Source: Taenia hydatigena (Eukaryota > Platyhelminthes > Cestoda > Cyclophyllidea > Taeniidae). From it: 64,000 bases of DNA. Below are positions 1 through 11,422 of this stretch, in pieces. The translations under genes were made by a program, and so were the position numbers. Below the pieces are notes generated by a model. The model did no database searches and was not told the origin of the DNA. It saw nothing but the letters and a program-made list of their open reading frames with translations. Location: the NCBI GenBank assembly GCA_036345935.2, contig JADWOT020000005.1, positions 19,136,369 through 19,200,368 of the forward strand, in the 5' to 3' direction. Position 1 is the stretch's first letter. Each line of letters begins with the position of its first letter.

Positions 1-134
1 GTCTTAATAATTTCCCCACGAGGCGTCTAGGTTTTTGCAATGCAATGAACAAGAAAGTGGACTTAAAATGTGGAATAAGTTTTAATCAGAGGCAATTTTG
101 TTGGAGTTGAGTGGATAAAATTGTACGATTAGAT

Positions 135-322
135 TTATCGGCAGAAGCTGTACCAAGCGCAGTCACCACTGCAGCATTCCGTATCGGAGAAGCAGAAGTG
201 ACCCTGGGGCAGACACTTTTCGCAGCTTCCGTCAGCAAATCCCTTCAGTACGCAGTAGAGACCATCGCAGCAGCGATTAAATACAGTTCTGTCGCAGCGC
301 TCACCCAGTTTCTTGCACGAAT
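135..322 (-). CDS. Secreted tandem double-knottin peptide, last exon (5' part not found)
   Basis: This minus-strand exon encodes about 61 residues and ends at a TAA. Its cysteines form two successive inhibitor-cystine-knot patterns. The first is C-x6-C-x7-CC-x4-C-x9-C, and after two residues and a further Cys comes C-x6-C-x5-CC-x3-C-x5-C at the extreme C-terminus. The pattern resembles the flatworm UPF0506 group of small secreted proteins, as I remember it. The acceptor (TTAAAG before position 322) leaves a phase 1 intron, the same phase and place relative to the first knot cysteine as in the gene at 2963-4391. I found no exon with a signal peptide between 323 and 2900 on the minus strand, so the start is missing here. 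Function is unknown; such knots are stable scaffolds for extracellular binding. The call rests on cysteine spacing only. Confidence 0.7.
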
Positions 323-644
323 CTTTAAGGAAAATACGCATGAAGCTAGAGGAGTTGTCACAATGGTAGTGAACTGCTAACAATTTCATCCAATCACTCT
401 AACTGGAGTCGTGCTAAAGGGAGTCGACAGTATCAAGGTGTATAATACTAGGACACAAAGATATCACATGGGATGAAGTAGAAAAATGTTAGGCGTAAAA
501 GGCGATGAAGTTGTTGGTTTACATACTGCCAGCAAGAGCTGTCGCCAGGAGGCCAACGAGGAGGATGAAGAGACAGCGCATCGTAACGACTAGGCAAACA
601 AGTCTTGTGGCCACGCAAACACCCTCCCTTTTTATTCACAAATG

Positions 645-700
645 GTGTGTGTGTGTGTATATGCGCGCCCAGATGCACACATACACACACACACACACAC
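645..700. repeat. Inverted GT/CA microsatellite
   Basis: A (GT)n run at 645-658 is followed after a short spacer by a (CA)n run at about 676-700. The two arms are complementary and could fold into a hairpin. Short coding-looking frames across it are artefacts of the dinucleotide repeat. Confidence 0.9.
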
Positions 701-2310
701 ATCCAAGCGCCAAACATTCAAAAAGGCCGTGAGTGAAATCATTCGACCAGAGGAGACGCATTCACACACGCACATGCGCACATATGTGCGCACAAACGCA
801 AACAAATACTACCGACACATGTGATGCGCAAATCAATTGACCTCAAGCGTGCTGCATAGCGAGTTGTTGTTTACCAACACCCAACAATTATTGGTTTGAA
901 AAAGAGTCGTCTTTGTGCCACTATACATCGTTGAATCAAGTTCTATTTCCCGTGACTTCAAGTTCAACAGCTTTTGATCTAGTAGTGGTGAGGTGTATCC
1001 AAATAAGGTCACTTTAGACCACTTCACTGGTACACATTAACAACCCTATCAAGTGAAATAATCTTTCAAAAAGAAGGGGTTTTATTTCGAATTGCTTTTC
1101 AAGACTTATGGTTCCATTAATCACTTTAAATAGTTTTTAGTGCAGCGTCATAAGGACTTTTAGGACTCACATCCAAATTTACTTGGAGCTGCGAACAGTG
1201 TCTTGAAGTTAAGACGGTTTAATGATTCATTAATCATGGCAGAGAGGAGTCCCACCCTCGGATTCAGCTTTCATTCCATCCTTGCGGTTTCCAGGAGCCA
1301 TATCCAGGGATATGGAAGTTTGCAGTGCTCTGTCACGCCTTGGCGATGCCAAAGGGAAGAGCCACGTAGATGTCGACGAAGTTGTGCTCCAGGCAACCAC
1401 CTCCTTAAAGTTAACAAGGCAACTCTACTTGTCACCAATGCTATCGGTCACACCGGGCAGCCATATCGCAATGACGATGCACATACCCGATTTTTGCACA
1501 TCCTTTAGTTTCGTGTTACGGAGACCTTGAAAGTGTGTGTGAACGGTAGATTTCAAGCAGAGGTCAAGTCAAAACAATTGTTTTCACAAAGTTGGAAGTA
1601 AACTTCTTGATTTTGTACAAAAGCACTTGACAGTTGACGTGAGGCGGATGCCTTGTGTACTTTTCTCGGTTAATTCAATAGTTTATACTGGCGATGCTAG
1701 TACATCCATTATTCAAATAATCGCGACTTCAATTTTGCTTACTTTAAAGTGCTAAGCGCTTAATTTTCTTTGTGAGATGTTGGCGATAAAGGGGAAGTTA
1801 TGAACCACCTTCTGTAGAAATCTTCCGCTTTCGTTATTTTCTTTTTCCACGTGATACGCTGGTTGCATGAACCATTGCGGTAGGGAATTACCTCATCCTT
1901 AAAGATTGACTAATTTCTGCCCGAAATTTATAACATTTTTATGATTTTTTACTTCCACTCTTCCTGAAAAAGTAGGCGTCTTTCATGCTATTCTACAGCA
2001 ATCTCACTATCAGTGCCACACTTCTATGACATCAGTTATTTGCCCATTCATGATAGCTGCCCCAACGCATGGTGGATACACCCATTGAAGCAGGAACCAT
2101 AAAGGTAGAGGGCGCTCCTGCTCTGGGGTGTAATGCGTTCCCCTTTAGTAATGTGAGCACCATAGTGTAAATTGGAACAACCTCCATTAATGAAAGCACA
2201 AATCAAAAGAAAATGAAATACAGAAACTTAACTTAACTGAAGAAACATCAGCATTCGGCTGTTCCAGTCATTTAGCATGAAAAGTTTTCCCTTCTATCTC
2301 GTTTCCAACT

Positions 2311-2451
2311 GTAATACTTCGTTTGTTTGAGCTACCGGTTCCGGTCAGGGTCACGAAGGTGGCCGTATTGCCCTAGCTGCGTAGGCTGGCCTCCGGGCCA
2401 TGCCAGCAGCTTATTTCCCTCTGGAGCCTTGGGACGCTACGTCATTCACCC
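2311..2451 (+). repeat. 180-bp dispersed element, internally deleted copy
   Basis: This copy begins TAATACTTCGTTTG and ends GGGACGCTAC, matching the ends of the copies at 13703-13882 and 14858-15043. It lacks about 65 bp in the middle, joining the segment after TTTCCCTCTG directly to the terminal GAGCC part. I saw no clear target-site duplication. Confidence 0.75.
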
Positions 2452-2962
2452 ATCCCTCTCTAACCAAATTAAAATTTGTTAAACAGAACAGAATTAAATG
2501 GTATCTATTTTCCATGAGTAGAATGCCTTCACCGATATTCTTCCCTAAAACCCTAAGGATATGCTTCAGCCTAAAATTTCGTCCACTGAAATCCCAGGAT
2601 AGTTTTGCCAAAACATTTTGTCACCAGATTTAGCCCTTTTCACCAGCTTAGATTAAATCACAAAATCAAACCCAACTAGGCCATTTCAAAGGTCAGGCAT
2701 TGTGAAAATTTGTTCGTGCATGCATTTCTTTATGGCAAATTTTTCTAAAAATGGACCACGCTGTCTGATTTTTTCATTACACAAAAAATTATACTTTTGT
2801 GACGCCAGTTGTTTAGACTACCTTGTCAAACATCGAAACGACCTCTATGAGGGCAATAACAAATCAGACACCGCTGTTTACCGTTTATCTGGATCGTGGC
2901 GATGACCTCAATTATCGAATTAGCGTGACTGGCGCGGCGTCCAATTCACAAGCATCGAGAGC

Positions 2963-4391
2963 ATGAGTCGCATGATGGTGCATGTCTTTGGCCTCCTTCT
3001 GCTTATTTGCACTTTGCACGTTCTCGCGTTACTATCGTTTACCAGTGAGTCGATGCATTTATTTTTTTTCGCTTTTTATGGACCTATGAACGTGACAACT
3101 GGGAGTCGATATTTGGTGCTTTCGGCCCCAGTCTTATCGATTGGCGTAAACCGACTCATTGTCGTGAAAATCTAGGCTAGTGAGAAAACCAGTGGACGAA
3201 TAGCAAAACCCCAGGCTATCTGGTCAAGGGCAGGGTTATTGGCGAGGGCACAAGTTCCATGTGTTTGATTGCAATGCGTATATTTCTTTTAAATTGCCAT
3301 TGTATGACCACGAGCTTGACGTCATGCACAATTTTTGCGAGCAATGAAAGCAGCATAAATGATGGTAATTTCAGCAATTAAATCGTTCAGTTGCCAAACC
3401 TTTTCCTTGCTCTAGCTTAGCAGCATTGTTTTTGACAATAAAAGTGCAGTCTTTGGGTGCATTCGAAAATGCAGTAGATCGTGTTTATTTGTCATGTGCT
3501 GAATTCTTTTCCTGTGTTTACTTAAAGCACCTCGATTTTAAATCTATTCCCTTATGTTTGAGGGTGGTGTGACGAAGGTATTATACCAACTCTTTAGCTG
3601 CGTTATTTCATTGAAAAAGCGGCACTAATGCAGTATCATAAATAACAGGAATCTTGGCGAATGCTGACGATTGCGATAGCTGAGCATCAATTGTGACCAG
3701 AAGTTGCTTATTAAAAAATGAAGTGCCCTAAGTCGCCATAAGACTTACAAATGCAAAATTGGCTTCGCCATAAGTAGGCAGGAAAGCCGGGAGGTTAGTA
3801 CTATAGAGGTAGTGGGAGCAGAGCTCGATATCATCCCCTAATGATGTTTAAGGGTGTCTGTATTATCCTATTCTACGATTATTGTATTGGGGAACATCTT
3901 CAGCGTTCCTTTCAATCTCAATTGCATTTATCGGCATTTGTACGACTGGTAGATTCCAATGGATCTATCTGTCACGGAGTCCGTAGCAAATTTCCACTTA
4001 TTGTGATTGATCACGTTCTATGATGAGACATTTGTAGTGGAACTTGTCCAAGTTATTATGGTAGGTTCCCGGAGGTCCTTTCCGTCTCAGATTCATTATA
4101 ATGACATTTTACTGCTTACCTGAGCCTAGCCAGGCTTCTAAGACATGTCAGGAACTCTCTTTTTTGTTCGCCTGTTTCAAAGCTGAGGATTGCCTGGATC
4201 TCGACGAGACCTGCGGCGGTTGGAACCATAAACCCTGTTGTGCGGGCCTGACGTGTAGAAAAGTTCGGGATGGCAATACCTACGGTCGCTGCTCCTTCTC
4301 CCTCCTCGAGCTGCACTATCCCACCACGATGGCGACTACGACGACTTCTACCATCGGCTCCGCGGAACGATCCTCAGGAACCACGTTCTAG
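2963..4391 (+). CDS. Secreted single-knottin peptide (UPF0506-like), two exons
   Basis: Exons are 2963-3044 and 4183-4391, giving 96 residues. Exon 1 encodes only a signal peptide: a short basic start, then a leucine-rich core of about 16 hydrophobic residues. It ends at an A|GTGAGT donor in phase 1. Exon 2 follows a TTTCAAAG acceptor and restores the frame exactly. The mature part has six cysteines as C-x6-C-x7-CC-x4-C-x11-C, the inhibitor-cystine-knot pattern, then a Thr/Ser-rich tail with four consecutive Thr that could carry O-glycans. The knot-encoding exon and intron phase match the minus-strand gene at 135-322, so the two are probably paralogues. A candidate poly(A) signal lies at 4876-4881. 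It is likely secreted; its target is unknown. Confidence 0.78.
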
Positions 4392-7300
4392 CTAACGATT
4401 AAAGCTTTTTAATGCTATGAAGACTAATTGTTGAATGAATCCGTTTGTTTACGCCGTTTTAGGAACATTGAAGCTTATTTAACAATTTATGGAAGAAGGG
4501 AAGAAGTAATCTGGGTCTTTGCGAAGAAAGTTGCAAAGGTGAAGGGCTTGAATTTCGTATTTGTTTTGTGGGGGAAACGAGCAGATAGGAAACGTGAGGA
4601 GGAAAAGTGGTATCTGTCGTCTACTTAAATGTCTAAATGTGCTCTTAAAATAATTATTTTTTGGGATCGTTAGGTGTGAGTTCTTGGACTTCCCAAACTT
4701 ATCAAAGCCGATGTTGAGAACACAAGAGGCAACTTCCGTTTACTAGACGGCATTTTTAAATGGAGTGCGATTGTTTTTCGACTGAACTTGATTAACTCGT
4801 TCCTCAGCAGGTTAGTTGGCATACGACGTGTGTTGGATGGTGATTGACGAATGATTTAAGATGGTGGGAGTGCTAAATAAAGTTGTACGTTTTGAAGCTG
4901 TAGGATGAAAGCTGCCTCTTTGTGGATTTTCGACAAGGTTTGGCCATGTTTTAAAATCAACTGTTCTTTTGATAGGCTGTAGGAGCGCAATTCGGTCATT
5001 GGGGTTTTGATTTTACCTCCACAGGTTGATGTTTGTTAACTGGAGAGGCACAAGAATCCAATCAGTTGATAGAATCAGTGGTTATTCAGGCTGTCTCAGT
5101 GATCTCTCCTTTGATTATGAAACAAATTTGCAAGAATGACCACTGTGTTCTGGTGAGTTGATTTTTTGTTAAACATTGCCATGCGTAAAGGCTAACTTAC
5201 CTCTTGCTAAACCAGATTCTGCCTGACCAGTCTTGACCTGAATGATCGGTGTAGTCAAGCGATCGAATCCAACTAAATTGAGTCAAAGAAATGAAGTCGG
5301 TAACATCCTCTTTCTGACCACGTTTCAAGCCAACTGCTTGGGTTTTAGTGTGTGCCAATGAACGCCGCAACAGTGATAGAGGTGTTAAAAGTGATGAGAC
5401 AGGTCCTATACCAGTTTCTACCGGAATAGTCCGGTTTTTGCCACTGTTAAGTTTTGCTACTTCGATCTCTCCCTTTTATTCCACAGATGTTTTATCATCG
5501 CCATCATTTCCCATTGGTTTTGTATTTCAAATAAAATTACCGTCCTAAATGAAATTTATAAAATTTCCGAGCTTCGTCCGATGCGCAAATCAGACTAGGT
5601 GACAAATAAGGGCTAGCGACCTCAACATTGGACCAGATTGGTCAAAATAAAGCTTAATCACTTAATAGAAGCCAATTTTCTAATTTCACCATCCCGGGAA
5701 GGTAGGAGCTTTTGGTTCTAATAATCAATCTTCTTTCAAGGCTACAGTCGATAGTTCAGTAGAGAGAGTCATTCATCTTAACGGTAGCGCAGCGAAATTT
5801 GAAGTCGCAATAGGTAAGTGGCTAAGAGAGGGGATGAGGGCAATGCACAGACACAATGAGTCGCAGAGTCTGGTCAGCTGACGCGCTTTCGGCCACCGGA
5901 AGTGTACGTGGGCGGCGTACTTCGTTTAGATTTGGAATCAGTCACAAGTGGAATGGACGTCAGTCATGTGGTAAGCGCAGTCTTCTCTCAATGGAATATT
6001 TACGCCTGGGTTGGATCGAATGGGCTGTTGTAATCGTGATTTCACGTCAAAGGGTTTGATGAATTATTGTGTAAAGGTGTTTATCAATGGTTGAAATCGA
6101 CGCTAGATGCTGAGTTGATTTATTTTACTTCTGGCTTTAAGTGCTGTTAAACAGCTGATATCTTCTGTGAAGACATGAAATAAGTCAAATGAAGGGAATC
6201 ATTCAAAATAGTAACATGTGTTGCACGCATTTGTGTCATTTAAATCTGGTTATGCCACTTGTAACTCCGGCTGTGTTCAGCCCCCTAGTGCCAAACATTT
6301 TATCGAATTCATGGAAAGGGAGCATAAAGTAACGCTGGTATAAGCCGCTTTCAAGATATTTATCCATTAGAAAATTGAAGCACACTCTTAACTGTCGGAA
6401 ATATATAAAGCAGAAATGCAAACATCTGGTTCCATTGGGCTGTCACAAATTTAAGCACAGTACAATGCACGAAATCACATCCACATAAAGCGTGTTTTTA
6501 AATCAAAACTTGTGTAAATGAATTATGGAAAAGAATGTTGTTCAATTTTAAGGACTGTTTGATTTGCATTGTTATTCACAAATAAGGTCCTAGTAGTGCT
6601 TACCAGCAACATGTGCAGCCTTACTTTTGGAAGTGATTTGCTTCAAAAAAAGAATGCAGAAAGGATAGCGCGTAGTCAAATTTGGATTTGTAATATCATT
6701 GCAGGTTTGAAAAGTACCAAAAACTCGTAACCAACTCACGGGAATTATAATTTGACTTCTATTCAGCTAAGTTAGCGTTATAATATTAGTAACGGAGCAA
6801 AGAGCGATGAGGCCAAGCCAGCAGCCATGGTCTCTGCTCGGACATTATGCCTTTCTTGTGTTCAAGAATGTTTCGAGAGGCTACAGTGTTTCACAGAAAG
6901 CTGTGCTTTTCACAGAAAACGTAAGGGTATACGCCAATTGGATAAACCATAAAATGCGTTTAAACAGCGGAAATCAACTATTGGCAACATGTGGAACGTA
7001 GCCGCCTATTAGCATAATTATTGCGGTCAGAGGAAGCGAATGCCAGTATTTTCGTAGAAAGTGTTTGCTAATTACACAGTCTTCTGAAGAATTTAAATGA
7101 AACTATTAAAGACAAAGACATTATTGTCATATATCTGGTTGAATTTTGGCAAAAGGCTAATCAATTTAGAGTGATAGGTGCGCACTTTTAATATTACAAA
7201 TTATGAGATTACAATGATGCAATTTCACTGCTATATCTTGGTAGTTTTTAATGCAAATGGAATCATAGAATATTTTTTTGCAAATAATTTTAAGGTTTAC

Positions 7301-7407
7301 ACGTTGTAATAAGCAGACGAGAATGAATGAGAGATCAATGATGATGTTGCTGCGCCCGACGCTACCACGCTTTTCAGCCGCTAGCAGTCGTTCTGTGGTT
7401 TTGAGTA
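4392..7407. other. AT-rich spacer, no gene supported
   Basis: Short open frames at 4428-4628, 5348-5548, 5856-6059 and 6807-7001 lack a recognisable family and do not link to each other with consistent splice sites. The 5' end of this stretch is probably the 3' UTR of the knottin gene; the 3' end should contain the CDK10 promoter. Confidence 0.5.
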
Positions 7408-9285
7408 ATGGATGTGGGGGTTGACGAACTCAAGCTCTTTGGCGTGAAGAAGCTGATTCCTTTTAGGATACCTACGCAGTTTAGGGTATAATGTTTATTA
7501 TCATTCTTTACTTGACTGTAGGAGGGAAGGTGCAGAAGTGTGTCTGATTTCGAGAAGCTGAATCGGATTGGCGAGGGCACTTACGGCATTGTTTGTAATG
7601 TTTAACTACCTTTCAAACCTCTTCCCAAGATAGAGCACGCGATTCCATTACTGGAGAGATAGTTGCACTCAAGAAGGTTCGAATGGAAAATGAGAGAGAT
7701 GGTATTATTTAACAAGTACATTCATTCCTTCGCCAAATAGGGATCCCGATCAGCAGTCTCCGAGAAATAACCCTTTTATTGAGTATCAAACATCCAAACG
7801 TTGTGCAACTGAGGGAGGTTGTTGTGGGACGTAGTCTTGACAGGTAGTAGTCGTCAGTACTCTTAAAAGTAACAACATTCTGATTTGAGGTTTGGCGCTT
7901 CTTTTGTGTGCTAGTTATTTCTTAAAAAGTTGTCAATATGCTTAGTGTCTTTCTTCGGCGTTGGTCTTATTTGAACCAAGTAGCGCTTCAGCTGTTATTT
8001 CTGATGGTTTTGTTTTCCGCTTCAGCATATTTCTTTCAATGGAGTATTGTGAACAAGATTTGGCGAGCCTTTTAGATAACATGCCAAACTCTTTTACTGA
8101 GGCACAAGTAAGAATATCTAGGTAGGTTAACATTCTATGTCTTCCAGGTCAAAGGAATTATGCTGCAAGTGTTCAAAGGCTTGCGATACCTTCACGAGAA
8201 CTTCATAATTCATCGTGATTTGAAAGTATCAAATTTGCTTATGACGGATAAAGGAATGGTGAAGATAGGTGGGGTTTATTCTTTATTAGTTATTGAATAC
8301 ATTAAAGCTGACTTTGGACTTGCGCGTCCATCCAACTCGCAGCATCCAATGACACCTAAGGTAGTAACTTTGTGGTAAGTTACCTTTTTCCATTTGATTT
8401 GCTCTTGTGGTGATATTGTTAGTAAAATATGCATTCTGGTTGCAGGTACCGCGCGCCTGAGGTCTTACTGGGTGATAAGATGCAGACCAAGGCAATTGAC
8501 ATATGGTGAGTTCTTGTTCTCTTCAGTTTTGCGAGTAGACCACCGCCTTCACTATTTAGTCCCTCTCTACAGGTCAGCGGGTTGCATTATGGGGGAATTA
8601 CTTCTTCACAAGCCTCTCCTGCCCGGTAAGAACGAGGTGCATCAATTGGAATTAATCATCGATTTACTGGGCACCCCGAATGAACGCATTTGGCCCGTAG
8701 GTCTATGTTCCCAATGACGACTTAACGTTGCCCCTGATGATCTTCTAGGGAATGAGCTCGTTACCTTTGCTAAAGAAAATCACATTGAAAACTCAGCAGT
8801 AAGCCAAGGCTCGGGAATTAGCTTAAGTTGGTTTTAAAACGTCGAGTTTGATGCTCGATGGGCCGGTTTTTAGGTACAACAATCTTCGTCAAACCTTCCC
8901 CTGGCTCTCTGACGCCGGATTTAGACTGCTGAATTTCCTCTTCATGTACGACCCGACGAGGCGTGCCCGTGCCAGGGAGTGCTGTCAGAGCTCCTACTTT
9001 AGGGAACATCCTCTTCGTAAGTGGCTTAAGTCATCTTATTGACGATACTACGGGGAAGTAATGCTACTCGACCCTCATTGTCCTACAGCCTGCGAGCCGG
9101 AAATGATGCCCTCATTCCCGCAGCATCGCTTGAAGCGCAAGGCCTCACCAACGGATGCCGCTGCGAACGAAGCCTTCGCTCCCGTCCCAGCACCGGAACC
9201 CACTTCCGGACTTTTTGACGCTGCATTCGATAGGATTGTTAGTTCCTTGATTGTCTTTGTTGCCTCTATAAAAAGCCACGACTGA
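7408..9285 (+). CDS. CDK10: Cyclin-dependent kinase 10
   Basis: Twelve exons: 7408-7485, 7522-7594, 7630-7701, 7741-7843, 8026-8107, 8148-8268, 8308-8374, 8446-8505, 8573-8696, 8749-8798, 8874-9016, 9089-9285. They close into one 389-residue frame (human CDK10 is about 360). Visible kinase landmarks are the glycine loop GEGTYG (43-48), ATP-binding Lys65, the CDK10-type cyclin helix PISSLRE (77-83), the catalytic loop HRDLK (158-162), DFG (178-180) and an activation loop with Thr192 before VVTLWYRAPE. The PISSLRE helix and the MTPKVV loop separate CDK10 from CDK11 and CDK2. The family pairs with cyclin M and phosphorylates ETS2 in vertebrates. The C-terminal tail after residue 330 is Pro/Ala-rich and diverged. 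Most introns are 35-75 nt. All catalytic residues are present, so the enzyme should be active. It is convergent with RPL27. Confidence 0.95.
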
Positions 9286-9435
9286 CAACAAGCTATTTCG
9301 CGACCATTTCCAGGTGAAGAGCAGGCGCATGTGAACCACGAAAACAGTCTGACGAGTCTCAAAAATGCGTCCTGTAAATGGATGGCTGTTATCATTTCGA
9401 GCGCTACAGCACGCAACCCCTCGTTAAAGTCTCTA

Positions 9436-9441
9436 AATAAA
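9436..9441 (+). terminator. AATAAA poly(A) signal of CDK10
   Basis: A canonical hexamer lies about 150 nt after the CDK10 stop on its strand, the only one before the RPL27 gene. Confidence 0.6.
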
Positions 9442-9742
9442 GTTGGCCTCAAATTCCTCATTTGGTGTACGGGGCGCAGGTAGCAGTGAAGCCGACCACC
9501 GCTAAACGCACAGATAGCGATTCCGAAAGGCGGTCGCACACGTCGATGCTTCAGCGTCGATGCCGCCTGAAGCCATCATCACGCCCATGGTGGTACAAGG
9601 TTGAATATGTTCCGGGACGAGCAACACCACACCACGAAAAGCTCTTAATTTGCGCGTAGGTATTTGGCTCTAACTAGGCTTACCCGCCAACCCATCCGCG
9701 CCGTTACTGCAACAGAATGAGCTTCCAACAACGGCCAAATAG

Positions 9743-9748
9743 TTTATT
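9743..9748 (-). terminator. AATAAA poly(A) signal of RPL27
   Basis: The hexamer lies about 26 nt downstream of the RPL27 stop codon on the minus strand, giving the very short 3' UTR usual for ribosomal protein genes. Confidence 0.65.
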
Positions 9749-9773
9749 AGCTTTTTACACGCTCATAGATAAA

Positions 9774-10274
9774 CTAAAATCGCAGTTTACGAAAGAGCCA
9801 GGGGTTCTCGTTGGTGCGGTACCTGCGTGAATGCGGGAGATTAGAATAGGTCAATCGTACCTTTCTTGAAGTTTCATCTTCGCTTCCAGCAGTGCTGTTC
9901 TTTTCTTTGGCTTGTCAACCAGGCTGTTCTTATTTACAACACTCGTGTTGAATTGGATGTTAATGGTATGCCTAGTTGGCATAATATGGTTGTAGTTGAC
10001 CAGCTTTATAAAAGGCTTTATCTTAGAACGCCCCTCAATCCGCTTTTTACTCATTTTCCGCAAAATGCGACGAGGATAACGGTCAATACCGACAACAAGA
10101 GCATGACCATACGGTTTCTGTGTTGAACCATCATCGTAGTTTTTAATAATAATAGCTTTGCGGCCAGCGTATTTTCCACTGAGAAGAATAACAGCCATAC
10201 CCGGACGCATTAATCTCACGTTTGACCTAGGATCTATAATAAAATGGAAAAGCTCACTTGACTTCACGCGACAT
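9774..10274 (-). CDS. RPL27: 60S ribosomal protein L27
   Basis: Three exons on the minus strand: 10258-10274, 9861-10214 and 9774-9822, giving 139 residues (human 136). The main exon carries the eL27 KOW region with GKYAGRKAIIIKNYDDG, then GIDRYPRR and the NYNHIMPTRH block. The last exon supplies the conserved basic end NENPWLFRKLRF. The 38-nt intron interrupts the codon for Arg in ERY, restoring the family sequence. The start is less sure: a 17-nt first exon from the ATG at 10274 joins in frame to either of two acceptors, before 10214 or before 10226, giving 139 or 143 residues. The first gives the better match, K-L-M-R-P-G for the family's K-F-M-K-P-G. The protein belongs to the large ribosomal subunit. 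Confidence 0.94.
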
Positions 10275-10896
10275 GACGAAACAAAAATGTGCTGATGTGC
10301 CGACTTAAACAAGAACGTCCAAAAACTAAAGTATTAAATCTAGTTCACTGTAGCGTAGTCCTCGAAAAGAAATTTAGACTAAAATAGCAGCATCACTAGT
10401 ACTATAGCGTGACACCTATTTTATAAATGCAAAGCACAAATGCTTTTAAATTTTCAAGAGCAGTTTTTTGTTGCTACTCAACAATTTGTAAATCAAAAGC
10501 TTTACATAGCTTTTGGAATATTAACGCCAGACAATTTAGCCTAATTTTATCGAATGAAGTTTTCTTTCTGTTGCGATATTTCATGCATTGGTTTAAGTAG
10601 CCACTGTCTAATATTTTATCGCTCTCGAAACTTCTTGTGTTGCGCATGTCACTTGTGGTTGTACTCTTAGCGTCACCGAGTCCAATCCGATTTTACAACT
10701 AGACGCGATTACATAGCAGTCTATCACCAACCCTCAGGCGAGATAGTGGCTATTGGCGTGCCCCAGATGCTTTGCTACTGAATGGATCCTCAATTTGCGA
10801 AGGCTTAAATTCCCGCGTTATCAAACGCGAGGTTCAACAAACAACCAAAGCATAATAGTTGTAGCAGTATTTGTAATATTTTGATTGACTACCTGT
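10275..10896. other. Region upstream of RPL27, no gene seen
   Basis: AT-rich sequence that should include the RPL27 promoter and 5' UTR. A pyrimidine-rich stretch just upstream of the minus-strand ATG could be a 5' TOP-like leader, but I cannot place the transcription start. Confidence 0.4.
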
Positions 10897-11007
10897 TGCA
10901 GTTTCGGTGACTTTAATGGTCACATTGACTTTGTCGAGTGGGCTGGCCTCCAGGCCATGGCAGCAGCCCCAATCCCCTTTTCGTCTGCTAAAAGTATGCC
11001 TACTCTG
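10897..11007 (+). repeat. 180-bp dispersed element, diverged host copy
   Basis: The stretch GGCTGGCCTCCAGGCCATGG and its flanks follow the plus-strand order of the element but with many changes. At 11007 the copy is interrupted by another, reversed copy (11008-11187), and sequence resembling its continuation resumes after 11187. It is therefore the older, invaded copy. Confidence 0.6.
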
Positions 11008-11187
11008 TAGCGTCCCGAGGTTCCCTTAAGGCAAAAGAAGGCAAAGTGGCAGGGTAGAATACATATATCCACCGGACAGAGGGAAATAGGCTGCTGGCAT
11101 GGCCCGGAGGCCAGCCCACGCAGATAGGGCAATACGGCCACCCCTGTGACCTTGACAGAAACCGGCGGTTCTAACAAACAAAGTACT
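11008..11187 (-). repeat. 180-bp dispersed element, full copy nested in another
   Basis: A full-length reversed copy. It is flanked by near-identical 10-mers, GCCTACTCTG on the left and GCATACTCTG on the right, which look like a target-site duplication. A 7-mer core TACTCTG is exact. Confidence 0.75.
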
Positions 11188-11422
11188 GCATACTCTGCCT
11201 TAGTATTATGGTTTCTTTTAACTTGAAGGATGTCTAGGGAATCTACAGCATTCTTATTATCTCACATTCACGATTTTTTAGAGTCCCTGCATAAGTCAAA
11301 GTAATTCTTCATCCGATACGGATACAGGTAAGTGGAAGCAACGGAAGCAGACGGGGAGAAGATGGCTTTTGTAGTGTTAGACGGGGCAGACAGTATTAAT
11401 TATCCCATTCCCAAAACATTGC

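Larger units (their letters stand above)
323..2962. other. Spacer with microsatellite, one repeat copy and an unexplained GC-richer patch
   Basis: No gene could be supported. It holds the GT/CA microsatellite at 645-700 and more CA-rich sequence to about 805. A patch at 1203-1530 stays open in two plus-strand frames but matches nothing I know. A copy of the window's 180-bp repeat lies at 2311-2451. The missing first exon of the minus-strand knottin gene should lie here if that intron is of ordinary length. Confidence 0.5.
9286..9773. other. Shared 3' region between convergent CDK10 and RPL27
   Basis: This 488-nt stretch separates two stop codons that face each other and holds a poly(A) signal for each gene. 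A 154-codon frame on the minus strand overlaps the CDK10 last exon and is an antisense shadow. Confidence 0.7.

Noticed and set aside
111..380. 89-codon plus-strand frame over the double-knottin exon
   Set aside because: It is the antisense of the cysteine-rich exon; the minus strand carries the ordered knot pattern and a proper acceptor.
448..717. Minus-strand frame starting with alternating Cys-Val and a possible signal peptide for the double knottin
   Set aside because: The hydrophobic stretch is the translated GT/CA microsatellite and no phase 1 donor follows.
9075..9539. 154-codon minus-strand frame
   Set aside because: Overlaps the CDK10 last exon in antisense and has no family features; convergent 3' UTR explains it.
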